Shown here piece after piece: positions 39,975 through 50,568 of a stretch of DNA of 64,000 nucleotides. Positions within the stretch are counted from its first letter, which is position 1; every line of letters starts with the position of its first letter. Both the position numbers and the translations under genes were made by a program. Origin of the DNA: Alphaproteobacteria bacterium (lineage in GTDB: Bacteria > Pseudomonadota > Alphaproteobacteria > Micropepsales > Micropepsaceae); NCBI GenBank assembly GCA_016124385.1, contig WGNU01000006.1, positions 310,001-374,000 of the forward strand. The letters are read 5' to 3'. Below the pieces are notes generated by a model. The model saw only the letters and a list, made by a program, of their open reading frames with translations, made no database searches and was not told the DNA's origin.

Positions 39975-41342
39975 TTAGGCCGGGACGAGATTGACAATCA
40001 GCACGGCGCCGACCGCGACCGGGCAGAGCGTCCGCAAGAGCCAAAGCCACAGCACGCCCAGCCAGCCGTCACCGAAGTCCGCTTCACGGGTTGCCAGTCC
40101 CGCGACCATTCCCCAGCCGACTAGAGCCGCGATCAGGATCCCGCCCAGGGGCAGGAGAATGTTCGTGCCGATGAAATCAAAGATGTCAAACCAAGTCCGC
40201 CCCTCGAACGTGGGGATGAAGCCGAGCGGGTGCACATTGGCGAACGTGCTGAAGGAGAGCGCGCAGAGGATGCCGAGACCGGCATAGACGCCCGACACCA
40301 ATGCGGCGGCCTGCCAGCGCACGAAACCGCGCTCGCACATCACGGCAACTGGCACTTCCATCAGCGAGATCGCCGAGGTGAGCGCGGCAAAGAAGAGGAG
40401 CACGAAGAAGATCGTCGCGACCAGCGTTGCCGCATCGAGCGCGCCGAGCGCCACGGGCAGCGTCACGAACATGAGGCCGGGCCCGCTCGCAGGATCCAAT
40501 CCATGGCCGAAGACGATTGGGAAAATCGCAAGACCCGCGAGCAGGGCGACGAGCGTGTCGGCGACGACGATCATCGCCACCGATGAGGGCAGCGGAAAAC
40601 TGCGCGGCGCATAGGCGCCGAACGTCATCATTGCGCCCATGCCAACGCTGATCGAGAAGAACCCCTGCCCGATCGCCGCGAGCACGCCCTGGGCGGTCAA
40701 CTCCGACCAGTCCGGGCGAAAGAGAAAATCGATCGCCGCAGCCTGATCGCCCACGCTTGCGGCGTAGATGCCGAGGCCGACAAGCGCGAGGAACAGCGTC
40801 GGCACAAGGATGAGGTTCACCCGCTCAAGGCCCGCGTGCACGCCGGCCGCCACAACAGCGAACGTCATCGCGAGGAAGGCGTTCTGATAGATTAGCACTT
40901 GGACCGGATCGGCTAGGAGGCTCGAGAACAGCGCATCGGCCGCCTCGCCCGAGATCCCCGCAAGCGCTCCGGATGCCGCGACGCCGATATAGGCGAGGAC
41001 CCAGCCGGCGACGACGATGTAGAAGGCCGGGATGATCGCGGCGGCAAGAATGCCGAGCCACCCGATCGCCACCCACGCCGAGGGCCTGCCCGATTCGCGC
41101 GCGACATTGGCGGGCGCAGTGAGGACGCCACCGCCGCCCCGTCGGCCGATCACGAATTCGGCAAGCAGGATCGGCGCGATTAGAAAAAATGCCGCGAGGA
41201 TATAGACGATCACGAACGCGCCGCCGCCGTTCTCGCCGGCGACATAAGAGAATCGCCAGAAATTGCCGAGCCCGACGGCCGATCCTACGGCGGCGGCCAC
41301 GAAGGCGGCTCGCGATGACCATTGTTCCGTAGCACCCGTCAT
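39975..41342 (-). CDS. Sodium-dependent transporter of the NSS/SNF family
   Basis: The 455-residue membrane protein has 11-12 hydrophobic segments. TM1 carries the family signature AAVGSAVGLGNFWRFSYVAGENGGGAFV, which forms the sodium and substrate site in LeuT-type transporters, and a second site lies around FFSISVGMGAMMTFGAY. Members import amino acids or related amines with sodium. The substrate cannot be told from sequence. It is divergent from the MAPEG gene at 41432 and lies in a three-gene insertion between eno and kdsA. Confidence 0.92.
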   Translation of the reverse strand: MTGATEQWSSRAAFVAAAVGSAVGLGNFWRFSYVAGENGGGAFVIVYILAAFFLIAPILLAEFVIGRRGGGGVLTAPANVARESGRPSAWVAIGWLGILAAAIIPAFYIVVAGWVLAYIGVAASGALAGISGEAADALFSSLLADPVQVLIYQNAFLAMTFAVVAAGVHAGLERVNLILVPTLFLALVGLGIYAASVGDQAAAIDFLFRPDWSELTAQGVLAAIGQGFFSISVGMGAMMTFGAYAPRSFPLPSSVAMIVVADTLVALLAGLAIFPIVFGHGLDPASGPGLMFVTLPVALGALDAATLVATIFFVLLFFAALTSAISLMEVPVAVMCERGFVRWQAAALVSGVYAGLGILCALSFSTFANVHPLGFIPTFEGRTWFDIFDFIGTNILLPLGGILIAALVGWGMVAGLATREADFGDGWLGVLWLWLLRTLCPVAVGAVLIVNLVPA

Positions 41343-41431
41343 GCGCGCTTACCCCCTGGAATTGTTTGCGCCGGCGACTCGGCGCAGTGTGCGAGCCTAT
41401 TTTACCTCGACCGACCCTGGGGGATCGAACG

Positions 41432-41821
41432 ATGGCTCAGCAATTCGTCGCGCTCGTCATTCTTGGCGCCCTCGGCCTTTATTTCTACATGGGCCTCAGG
41501 GTTGGCAACGCCCGCGCGAAATACAACGTCCCCGCGCCCGCGACGACCGGCCATCCGCAATTCGAGCGGCTCTATCGGGTCCAGACGAACACGCTGGAAT
41601 GGCTTCCGCTGTTCCTCGGCACGCTCGTTCTTTTCTCCACTTATTTAAGCGGTTGGGGCGCGGTCTTCCTTGGGCTTGTGTGGATCGCAGGCCGCTACCT
41701 CTATATGGAAGGCTATTTGGAGGCTCCCGAGCGGCGTGGGACAGGCTTTCTCATTCAGGCCGTCGCGACGGGGCTTCTTTTCCTCGGAGCCTTGATCGGG
41801 ATTCTCGGGTCGCTCTTCTAG
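41432..41821 (+). CDS. MAPEG family membrane protein (second copy)
   Basis: The 129-residue product has four TM segments and the MAPEG motifs [20 protein letters not shown] and [12 protein letters not shown], resembling the FLAP/microsomal GST branch more than the other MAPEG protein in the window. The ATG at 41432 follows GGGGGATC. Function is unknown. Its last four bases overlap the end of kdsA on the opposite strand. Confidence 0.85.
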   Translation: MAQQFVALVILGALGLYFYMGLRVGNARAKYNVPAPATTGHPQFERLYRVQTNTLEWLPLFLGTLVLFSTYLSGWGAVFLGLVWIAGRYLYMEGYLEAPERRGTGFLIQAVATGLLFLGALIGILGSLF

Positions 41822-42657
41822 TTTTCCACGCCTTTCTTCGCGAGGCGATCGAACGCTTTCAGGTCCGACAGGAGGGCCGGAAGATCCGCGAGACGGACCA
41901 TGTTCGGGCCGTCGGACGGCGCGTTGTCGGGGTCCTGATGCGTCTCCATGAAGACGGCCGCGACGCCGATCGCGACCGCGGCCCGCGCGAGGATTGGCAC
42001 CATCTCGCGCTGTCCACCCGAGGTCGTGCCCTGGCCGCCGGGCTGCTGGACCGAATGGGTGGCGTCAAAGACGATCGGGCAGCCGATCGACTTCAGAACC
42101 GGCAGCGCGCGCATGTCCGAGACCAGCGTGTTGTAGCCGAAGGAGACGCCGCGTTCGGTCGCCAGGACATTGGGATTGCCTGCGTCCACAATCTTTTGGA
42201 CGACGTTTTTCATGTCCCACGGCGCGAGGAACTGGCCTTTCTTCACATTGACAGCCTTGCCGGTCTCGGCGGCGGCGACGAGCAGATCGGTCTGGCGGCA
42301 GAGAAAGGCCGGGATCTGAAGCACGTCAACGGCTTGCGCGACGATCTTGCACTGCTCTCTCTCATGGATGTCCGTCAGGACCGCGAGACCTAGCGACTCG
42401 CGGATTTCAGCGAAGATCGGTAGCGCCGCCTCGAGCCCCATGCCGCGATTTGAGCCCGCGCTCGTGCGGTTCGCCTTGTCGAAGCTCGTCTTGTAGATGA
42501 GGCCGATGCCGAGCCGGCCGGTCAGCTCCTTTAGGGCTCCCGCCATTTCGAGCGCGTGGGCGCGGCTCTCGAGGGCGCAGGGTCCCGCGATCAGCGTAAA
42601 GGGCCGGTCGTTGGCGATTTCGACCGAACCGATCGTCACGACTGGATTGGGCTTCAT
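41818..42657 (-). CDS. kdsA: 3-deoxy-8-phosphooctulonate synthase
   Basis: The 279-residue enzyme condenses arabinose 5-phosphate with phosphoenolpyruvate to KDO 8-phosphate for lipopolysaccharide. It shows [29 protein letters not shown]-like [30 protein letters not shown] and [12 protein letters not shown]. The start at 42657 is chosen by homology; an upstream start at 42714 adds 19 odd residues. pyrG lies 59 bases upstream on the same strand. Confidence 0.96.
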   Translation of the reverse strand: MKPNPVVTIGSVEIANDRPFTLIAGPCALESRAHALEMAGALKELTGRLGIGLIYKTSFDKANRTSAGSNRGMGLEAALPIFAEIRESLGLAVLTDIHEREQCKIVAQAVDVLQIPAFLCRQTDLLVAAAETGKAVNVKKGQFLAPWDMKNVVQKIVDAGNPNVLATERGVSFGYNTLVSDMRALPVLKSIGCPIVFDATHSVQQPGGQGTTSGGQREMVPILARAAVAIGVAAVFMETHQDPDNAPSDGPNMVRLADLPALLSDLKAFDRLAKKGVEN

Positions 42658-42716
42658 GTGGCGCGGCGCTCCCGATGTCCGCCCGACGCTCGCCCAAGCG
42701 GGGGCAAGCGTCAACG

Positions 42717-44414
<1,698 letters not shown>

Positions 44415-44455
44415 TCAATGACCGCGAGGCCGGGGAATGGGTTAACGGCCGTGCC

Positions 44456-44920
44456 TCAGGGCTCGGTCGAACTCGGCGGGACGGTGGGCGGCTCCGGCGC
44501 GACGGGCGCTGTGGCAGGCGGAGCCTCCGGCGGCACCGATTCGGTGGGTGCGGCCGGTACTGCCGGCGAGGTTCCCGAATTGGTTCCCGAGAAGGGAACG
44601 AGCGGCTCAGACGGGAGAACCGGCGCCGCCGGCGCCTCGGACGGAGCGACTGGCCCATCGAGAATCGACGCCGGCTTGCGCTCAAACTCGGCGAGCAAGG
44701 TGAGTGTGATGCTCGTTGCGAAGAAACCCGCCGCCAGAAAGGCCGTCGTCCGCGTAAGCGCATTGCCCGCGCCCCGGGTCGAGAGAAGGCCGCCCAGTCC
44801 CGCGCCCGAGCCGCCACCGCCGCCCATGCCGAGCGCACCGCCTTCTGAGCGCTGCAGCAGCACGACGCCGATCAGGGCGACCGAAATGACTAGATGGATG
44901 ACGAGAACGATCAACGACAC
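44456..44920 (-). CDS. secG: Preprotein translocase subunit SecG with Pro/Ala-rich tail
   Basis: The 154-residue product has the SecG core of about 85 residues: TM1 (LVIHLVISVALIGVVLLQ), the glycine-rich loop RSEGGALGMGGGG, and TM2 ending near LAEFERK. A further ~70 residues are Pro, Ala, Ser and Glu, much longer than E. coli SecG (110). SecG assists SecYE in protein export. The start is GTG at 44920 with GGGAGAGG upstream. It lies between the response regulator gene and pyrG. Confidence 0.9.
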   Translation of the reverse strand: MSLIVLVIHLVISVALIGVVLLQRSEGGALGMGGGGGSGAGLGGLLSTRGAGNALTRTTAFLAAGFFATSITLTLLAEFERKPASILDGPVAPSEAPAAPVLPSEPLVPFSGTNSGTSPAVPAAPTESVPPEAPPATAPVAPEPPTVPPSSTEP

Positions 44921-45002
44921 GGAGGCGCCTCTCCCACGGGAGGATTGGAGCCGGGGTCTTTAGCCCATGGGCGGAAGGGATGCAAAGGGAGCCGGATACG
45001 CC

Positions 45003-45953
45003 TCAGTATCCGCGACCTCGATCGCGGATCTTTGAGACGGCGGCGGCCATCTCAGCAACATGATCGGATTCGGTCTGATCTGGCGACAAAGTCACCTGCA
45101 CGGCGAGCGCAAGCTGCCCGACGAGCTGGACGTTCTTGGGACGCTCGACAGAGTCGACAATCGCGGTGAGCGCCTTGCTCATCGCCTGACAGAGATCAGC
45201 GACCGAGCGGTGGCCCGCATCGCCCGCACGCTGCATGAGGTCGCTCGCGAGCGAGAGGGCCTTGGCGGTATCGGCGCGCAGGAGATTCTCATCCGCGCCA
45301 GGGGCAATCCCTTCCTCAAGGAAGGTCGCGAGGATGCCGAGCTGAAAACCGTCGCGCTTCATGCGCTCGAGCGCGACCTGCTTTTGCATCTTAGCGATTT
45401 CGCGCGCGGCCTGCGCATTGGCCTGCTCGGCCGTCATGTCGTCGACCGCTTTCATCTTGAGCGAATTCGGTACGTGCAGGAGTTCCGCGCTCCCCTCTCG
45501 CGAGGGATCGTTGCGGCGATCCGGGCCGATATAGTCACTGGTCACGACGAAGCCCTTGCGGGACGAAGCGTGCACGCGCAGGCGATCCTGCAATTGGCGG
45601 ATCGAGAACGGGCGCATGATAAGATCGTCCGCGCCTGCGTTCAGGACCTGCTTCACAGTCGCCGCTGCGGTCTGCCACGCGGTGGCGACGATGACGAGAA
45701 ACGGATTGCGGCCCAACTCAGAACGGCGAATCTTCTCGAGCAGTCCGACGATGTCCCCATCCGCGCTCGTCACCTCGCATAGGAGGACGTCGTAGTCCTG
45801 CGCCGTCAGCGCCGCTTCGAGTTCATCGAGCGCCGAGACAGAATCAATCTGGCGAAAGCCCACCGTGTGGAGGATGTTCCGCGTGCTATTCCGATTAAGG
45901 CTCACCGCGTCATAGACGAGCGCGCTGGCCTTCTCGAATCGTGGATCGGCCAT
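45003..45953 (-). CDS. Response regulator-like protein with degenerate receiver
   Basis: The 316-residue product begins with a receiver-like domain (residues 8-130). The position of the phospho-acceptor Asp is occupied by Glu60 (VLLCEVTSADG), only one N-terminal acidic-pocket Asp (Asp15) is seen, and the conserved Lys before PF is Arg114 (MRPFSIRQL). A YIGPDRR motif follows (~142-148), then a helical, probably coiled-coil region (about 175-210) and a helical C-terminus. There is no DNA-binding domain. It may act by protein contact in a phosphorylation-independent way; the partner is unknown. It is inserted between tpiA and secG. Confidence 0.75.
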   Translation of the reverse strand: MADPRFEKASALVYDAVSLNRNSTRNILHTVGFRQIDSVSALDELEAALTAQDYDVLLCEVTSADGDIVGLLEKIRRSELGRNPFLVIVATAWQTAAATVKQVLNAGADDLIMRPFSIRQLQDRLRVHASSRKGFVVTSDYIGPDRRNDPSREGSAELLHVPNSLKMKAVDDMTAEQANAQAAREIAKMQKQVALERMKRDGFQLGILATFLEEGIAPGADENLLRADTAKALSLASDLMQRAGDAGHRSVADLCQAMSKALTAIVDSVERPKNVQLVGQLALAVQVTLSPDQTESDHVAEMAAAVSKIRDRGRGY

Positions 45954-45993
45954 GGTCCTGGCGCGGCCTCTCGTTTTCGCGGGGACCGCAATC

Positions 45994-46020
45994 CCCCTCA
46001 CCCATCCGTAGAATGAGGGG
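45994..46020 (-). terminator. Inverted repeat between tpiA and the response regulator gene
   Basis: CCCCTCA (45994-46000) and TGAGGGG (46014-46020) are perfect 7-base inverted repeats with a 13-base loop, 10 bases past the tpiA stop on the minus strand. No T-run follows on the transcript strand, so it is only a possible terminator or processing site. Confidence 0.4.
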
Positions 46021-46029
46021 TAAATGGTT

Positions 46030-46980
46030 TCAGAGCGGTTGCAGTGCCTCGACTATCTTATTGAGAGCGCTAACAATTTTAATCAAATCCGTAGCCTTGA
46101 GCGAGGCCCCGCCGATCAGCGCGCCATCGACGCCGGGAATGCCAAGGATCTCATCGGCATTGCCCGGCTTGACGCTGCCGCCATAGAGCACGCGGACGCG
46201 AGGCGCGCCGGGGACGAGATCGGCCAGCGAGGCGTGGATCGCGGCGTGCATGAGCCGGATCTGCTCGGCCGTCGGGGTCCGGCCCGTGCCGATCGCCCAG
46301 ACAGGCTCATAGGCAATGACCAAGCGCGCGGGGTCCATCGGCGCGGGCAGTGACCCGTTCAACTGGCGCACGACGACGTCGATCTCCCAACCAGCGTCGC
46401 GTTCGGCCTCGGTCTCGCCGACGCAGACGATGGGCGTGAGGCCGGCGCTCAGGGCGGCGATCGCCTTCGCACGCACTACGTCGTCATGCTCTCCGTGATC
46501 GGCGCGGCGCTCGGAGTGACCAATGATGACGAAGCGCGCGCCCGCGTCCTTCAGCATCGCGGCGCTGATGTCGCCTGTATGAGCGCCCGCCTGCGCGGCG
46601 TGGCAATCCTGCGCGCCCAGGATAACCCGGCTCCCCTTCAGCGCGTCGGCCATCGCCATCAGGAGCGTCGCGGGCGGACAGAGCGCAACCTCTCCCTTCG
46701 GCGCGCCCTTGCCCGCGAGCGCCTTGGCGACCGCGCGCGCCTCCTTCAGATCGGCGCGCAGGCCATTCATCTTCCAATTGCCGGCGATCAGCGGCGGGAG
46801 CCGCGCTTCTTTTGGGGCCTTCGTTGCCGGCACCTTCTTTGACGGCTTGGCCTTGGCGGTGGCCTTTACCATGGTGGCTGGCACCTTCGCCGCCTTGGTC
46901 TTTTGGGCTTGTCGCGCTCCAGCCGTGGCCGGCATTTTCTTTGCGGATCTGGCGGGAGTTTTCTTGGGGGCTTTGGGCAT
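46030..46980 (-). CDS. tpiA: Triosephosphate isomerase with Lys/Ala-rich N-terminal extension
   Basis: The TIM core starts at about residue 61 (LPPLIAGNWKMNG, catalytic Lys) and shows IIGHSERR (catalytic His), AYEPVWAIGTG (catalytic Glu) and VRVLYGGSVKPGN. It interconverts dihydroxyacetone phosphate and glyceraldehyde 3-phosphate. From the ATG at 46980 the first 60 residues hold 15 Lys, 3 Arg and one acidic residue in AKK/PAT-like units, resembling histone H1 or bacterial AlgP tails. An internal ATG (codon 37) or GTG (codon 50) could give shorter forms; no start lies right at the usual N-terminus. It is divergent from ppiD. Confidence 0.88.
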   Translation of the reverse strand: MPKAPKKTPARSAKKMPATAGARQAQKTKAAKVPATMVKATAKAKPSKKVPATKAPKEARLPPLIAGNWKMNGLRADLKEARAVAKALAGKGAPKGEVALCPPATLLMAMADALKGSRVILGAQDCHAAQAGAHTGDISAAMLKDAGARFVIIGHSERRADHGEHDDVVRAKAIAALSAGLTPIVCVGETEAERDAGWEIDVVVRQLNGSLPAPMDPARLVIAYEPVWAIGTGRTPTAEQIRLMHAAIHASLADLVPGAPRVRVLYGGSVKPGNADEILGIPGVDGALIGGASLKATDLIKIVSALNKIVEALQPL

Positions 46981-47158
46981 CGGCGAGCGTTGTTTCTGTG
47001 TCCGGGCAACGACGGGGCCAAGGCGCATAGCAGATCGATCGGCGCGCCGAAAGACGCGGCCGCCTCCCTTGCTGGCCCGGCGCCTCGTTTCTATGATGCG
47101 CGCCCTTTACTCCTCGGCTGGTGCCTTATAACGCCGGCCGGCAACCGGGCGCCTTTCG

Positions 47159-49039
47159 ATGCTTGAATCCATTCGCGAGATGTCGAAGGGCTGGGTGGCG
47201 GCCGTCTTTATCGGCCTGCTGGTCATGTCGTTTGCGATCTGGGGTATCACCGACGTTTTCCGCATGGGCGGGACGACGCCGGTGGCGACGATCGGCAATG
47301 TCGAAATCTCCCAGCAAGCCCTGGTCACGGAATTTCAGCGGCGGCTGCGCGCGTTCTCGCAGCGCGGCGGCTTCGAACTGACAAGCGAGCAAGCCCGCGT
47401 ACTGGGCTTCGACCAGCAGGTGCTAAGGGAGCTCGTGCAGGAAGCGGCCGTCACACAGAAGCTCGAGGATGTCGGCCTGCTGGTGGGCGACGAGCAGATC
47501 CGCCGCGACATCTTTGCCCTGCCCGCGTTCCAAGGCATCACCGGAACGTTCGACCGCGGCAAGTTCTTGAGCATCCTCAATGGCCAGAATCTTTCCGAGG
47601 ACGCCTTCATTGCGCTGATGCGCCGGGACATCGCCGCGCGCACCTTCACCGAGGCGGCGCTCGGCGACCTCAAGCCGCCGGCCGGGCTCGCCGACGCGCT
47701 CACCGCTTATGCCAATGAGCGACGCACGGTCGACTATTTCGTCCTGACCGCCGCCAACGTGCCGGCCATTCCCGTTCCAAACGACGAGGCCCTCACGTCT
47801 TTCATCCAGGCCCATCCCGCCGCCTTCACCGCGCCCGAGCGACGCTCGGCCACGATCGTCCTGATCGCGCCCGAAGAGCTCGCCAAAGGGATCACCGTCG
47901 GCGCGGAGGAGCTGCAGGCGACCTACGACGCGCGGCGATCGACGTACGTGACGCCCGAGACGCGCGTCGTCGAGCAGATCCGCTTTCCCGGCGAGAGCGA
48001 GGCGGCGGCGGCACGCGCCAAGATCGATGCTGGCACGTCCTTCATCGACATCGCGCGCGAGGCCGGCTTTACCGAACAGGACATTGCGCTTGGCGACGTC
48101 TCCGCCGGCGATCCCACGCTGCCGGCAGACGCCTTCACGCTCGCCGTCGGCGAGGTGAGCAAGCCCCTCGAGGGGCCATTTGGCTGGGTACTCTTGCGGG
48201 TGGTCAGCGTCACGCCGGGCACGTCGCGGAGCTTCGAGGACGTTCGGGCCGAACTGGCAAAGGAGCTGGCGCTTTCGCGCGCGGTGGATGAAGCCTACGA
48301 CCTGTCCGATCGCCTGGAAGACGGCCTCGCTAGCGGACAGACGCTTACCGAGGCCGCGGCCGCGCTCGGCCTTCAACCGGTCACCGTGAGCAACATCGAT
48401 GCGACCGGCAAGACGCCGGACGGAACGATGGTCCCTCGCATCGAGGGTGAGCCGGAGATTGTCGCCGCCGTCTTCGCAGCCGAAGCTGGCCAGGAGACCG
48501 ACCTGGCGACGACCGAAACCCGGACACAATACATGCTCCGCGTCGAGGGCGTCGTTCCGGCCGCCCTCCGCCCGCTCGATGAGGTGCGCGATGACGCGAT
48601 CGCCGCCTATGCGGCGACCCAGCGCAACCTCGCGCTGCGCAAGCTCGCTAACGATCTGGCAGCGAGCGCCAACAAGGGCACACTGCTCTCGCTTCTTGCC
48701 GCCAACATGAATACGGAAGTGCAGACCTCAGGCGCCTTTAGCCGTGACAGGGCGCCAGACGGTTTCGCGCCGACGAGCGCAACCAGCCTCTTTGCCCTTG
48801 CGCCTGCCCAGGCGATCGCGGTGCCGGGCGCTGACCCCGACACCGCAATCGTCGCGCGCCTCGCCGATATCTCCCAGGCGAGCGGCGAGGAGGCCGCCGC
48901 GCCCGCCGACATCGCGGATCGGCTCGCTGGCGCGATCGCCCGCGATCTCACCGCCGCGATCGGTACCGCTGCCGAAGACGACGTCGGCGTGGAGATCAAT
49001 CCGCAGGCTGTCGAGCGCGCGCTCGGCACCGGCTCGTAG
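47159..49039 (+). CDS. ppiD: Membrane-anchored peptidyl-prolyl isomerase/chaperone (PpiD type)
   Basis: The 626-residue product has a short cytoplasmic end, one TM segment (about residues 13-33), a SurA_N-like chaperone domain (GNVEISQQALVTEFQRRL onward), a parvulin-like domain in the middle (about 250-360: VVEQIRFPGESEAAAAR, LEGPFGWVLLRVVSV) and a long C-terminal region. PpiD aids folding of exported proteins at the Sec exit. The trpE GTG start overlaps its stop, a common alphaproteobacterial arrangement. Confidence 0.9.
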   Translation: MLESIREMSKGWVAAVFIGLLVMSFAIWGITDVFRMGGTTPVATIGNVEISQQALVTEFQRRLRAFSQRGGFELTSEQARVLGFDQQVLRELVQEAAVTQKLEDVGLLVGDEQIRRDIFALPAFQGITGTFDRGKFLSILNGQNLSEDAFIALMRRDIAARTFTEAALGDLKPPAGLADALTAYANERRTVDYFVLTAANVPAIPVPNDEALTSFIQAHPAAFTAPERRSATIVLIAPEELAKGITVGAEELQATYDARRSTYVTPETRVVEQIRFPGESEAAAARAKIDAGTSFIDIAREAGFTEQDIALGDVSAGDPTLPADAFTLAVGEVSKPLEGPFGWVLLRVVSVTPGTSRSFEDVRAELAKELALSRAVDEAYDLSDRLEDGLASGQTLTEAAAALGLQPVTVSNIDATGKTPDGTMVPRIEGEPEIVAAVFAAEAGQETDLATTETRTQYMLRVEGVVPAALRPLDEVRDDAIAAYAATQRNLALRKLANDLAASANKGTLLSLLAANMNTEVQTSGAFSRDRAPDGFAPTSATSLFALAPAQAIAVPGADPDTAIVARLADISQASGEEAAAPADIADRLAGAIARDLTAAIGTAAEDDVGVEINPQAVERALGTGS

Positions 49040-50568
49040 TGTCGCGGTTCGCCGTGACCCTGCTCCCCGCTTTCGATGCCTTCGCAGAACGCTACGAGCG
49101 CGGCGAGCCGTGCGTGCTCTGGACGCGCTCGATCGCCGATCTCGATACGCCCGTCTCCGCGATGCTGAAGCTCGCCGGGCCGCAACGCATGAGCTTTCTG
49201 CTCGAGAGCGTGCAAGGCGGCGAGACACGCGGGCGTTATTCGATCATCGGGATGAAGCCCGACCTTTTATGGCGGTGCCGCGAGGGCAAGCCCGAGATCA
49301 ACCGCTCGGCGCGGTTCGACCTGCACGCCTTCGAACCCGACCAGGGCGACGCGCTCGGCGCGCTTCGCCGGCTCATTTCTTCGATCCGGATGAGCCTTCC
49401 CGCCGACGTACCGCCCATGGCGGTCGGTCTCTTCGGCTATCTCGGCTATGACATGGTGCGGCTGATCGAGCCGATTGGCGAGGCGAAGCCGGATTCCCTG
49501 AACCTGCCCGACGCGCTCTTGATGCGCCCAACGATCACGGCCGTCTTCGATTCGGTGAAGAACGAGATCATCATCGTCACGCCGGTGTGGCCCGAAAGCG
49601 GCATCAGCGCGCGCGCCGCCTATGCGCGGGCGGGCGAGCGGCTATCGGATGCGCTCGCCGATCTCCATCGGCCGTTGCCGGCAGTGGCGGCGCCCACCGA
49701 TCTGCCGCCGTCGGGCGAGCCTCAATCCAATACGACGCATGCGGACTATCTGGCGATGGTCGAGCGCTGCAAGGAGTATATCCGCGCGGGCGATGCCTTT
49801 CAGATCGTGCCAAGCCAGCGCTTCCGCACACCCTTCCCACTCCCCCCGTTTGCGCTCTATCGCACGCTGCGGCGGATCAATCCCTCGCCCTTTCTCTATT
49901 TCCTCGACCTCGACACGTTCTCCGTCGTTGGGTCATCACCCGAGATCCTCGTCCGGCTGCGCGACAAGCACGTCACCATTCGCCCGATCGCGGGCACGCG
50001 CCCGCGCGGCGCGACACCGGAGGAAGATGCCGCGCTCGCGACCGAACTGCTTGCCGACCCCAAGGAGCGCGCCGAACATCTCATGCTGGTCGACCTCGGG
50101 CGCAACGATGTCGGACGCGTCGCCAAGATTGGCAGTGTCAAGGTCGTCGAGCAGTATTCGATCGAGCGTTACAGCCACGTGATGCATATCGTCAGCCACG
50201 TGGACGGCGAGATCGACCCGCTCCACGACGCCCTCGACGCACTGCTGGCCGGGTTTCCGGCGGGGACGCTCTCAGGCGCGCCCAAGGTGCGCGCGATGCA
50301 GATCATTAACGAGCTGGAGCGCGAGAAGCGCGGGCTCTATGCGGGCGGCGTCGGGTATTTCGCAGCCGACGGATCGATGGATACCTGCATCGTGCTGCGC
50401 ACCGCCGTCATCAAAGACGGGACGATGTATGTCCAGGCGGGCGGCGGGGTCGTCGCCGACAGCGATCCCGAATCCGAGTTCCAGGAGACGGTCAACAAGG
50501 CGAAGGCACTCTTTCGCGCTGCCGCCGAGGCGATCGCGATGGCGGGCGAGCCCTCACGGGGCCAATGA
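49039..50568 (+). CDS. trpE: Anthranilate synthase component I
   Basis: The 509-residue enzyme makes anthranilate from chorismate with ammonia supplied by TrpG. The C-terminal chorismate-binding domain has IVPSQRF, GSSPEILVR, RPIAGTRPRG, EHLMLVDLGRNDVGRV, HIVSHVDGE and GAPKVRAMQIINELE. The N-terminal feedback-site LLES motif is present (FLLESVQGG). The GTG start at 49039 overlaps the ppiD stop, leaving no space for a trp leader. Its 3' end overlaps the convergent deacetylase gene, which separates it from trpG. Confidence 0.96.
   Translation: MSRFAVTLLPAFDAFAERYERGEPCVLWTRSIADLDTPVSAMLKLAGPQRMSFLLESVQGGETRGRYSIIGMKPDLLWRCREGKPEINRSARFDLHAFEPDQGDALGALRRLISSIRMSLPADVPPMAVGLFGYLGYDMVRLIEPIGEAKPDSLNLPDALLMRPTITAVFDSVKNEIIIVTPVWPESGISARAAYARAGERLSDALADLHRPLPAVAAPTDLPPSGEPQSNTTHADYLAMVERCKEYIRAGDAFQIVPSQRFRTPFPLPPFALYRTLRRINPSPFLYFLDLDTFSVVGSSPEILVRLRDKHVTIRPIAGTRPRGATPEEDAALATELLADPKERAEHLMLVDLGRNDVGRVAKIGSVKVVEQYSIERYSHVMHIVSHVDGEIDPLHDALDALLAGFPAGTLSGAPKVRAMQIINELEREKRGLYAGGVGYFAADGSMDTCIVLRTAVIKDGTMYVQAGGGVVADSDPESEFQETVNKAKALFRAAAEAIAMAGEPSRGQ

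Noticed and set aside
49030-49045. trp attenuator or leader peptide before trpE
   Set aside because: trpE overlaps the ppiD stop, leaving no leader space; the gap before trpG also shows no Trp-codon leader peptide.
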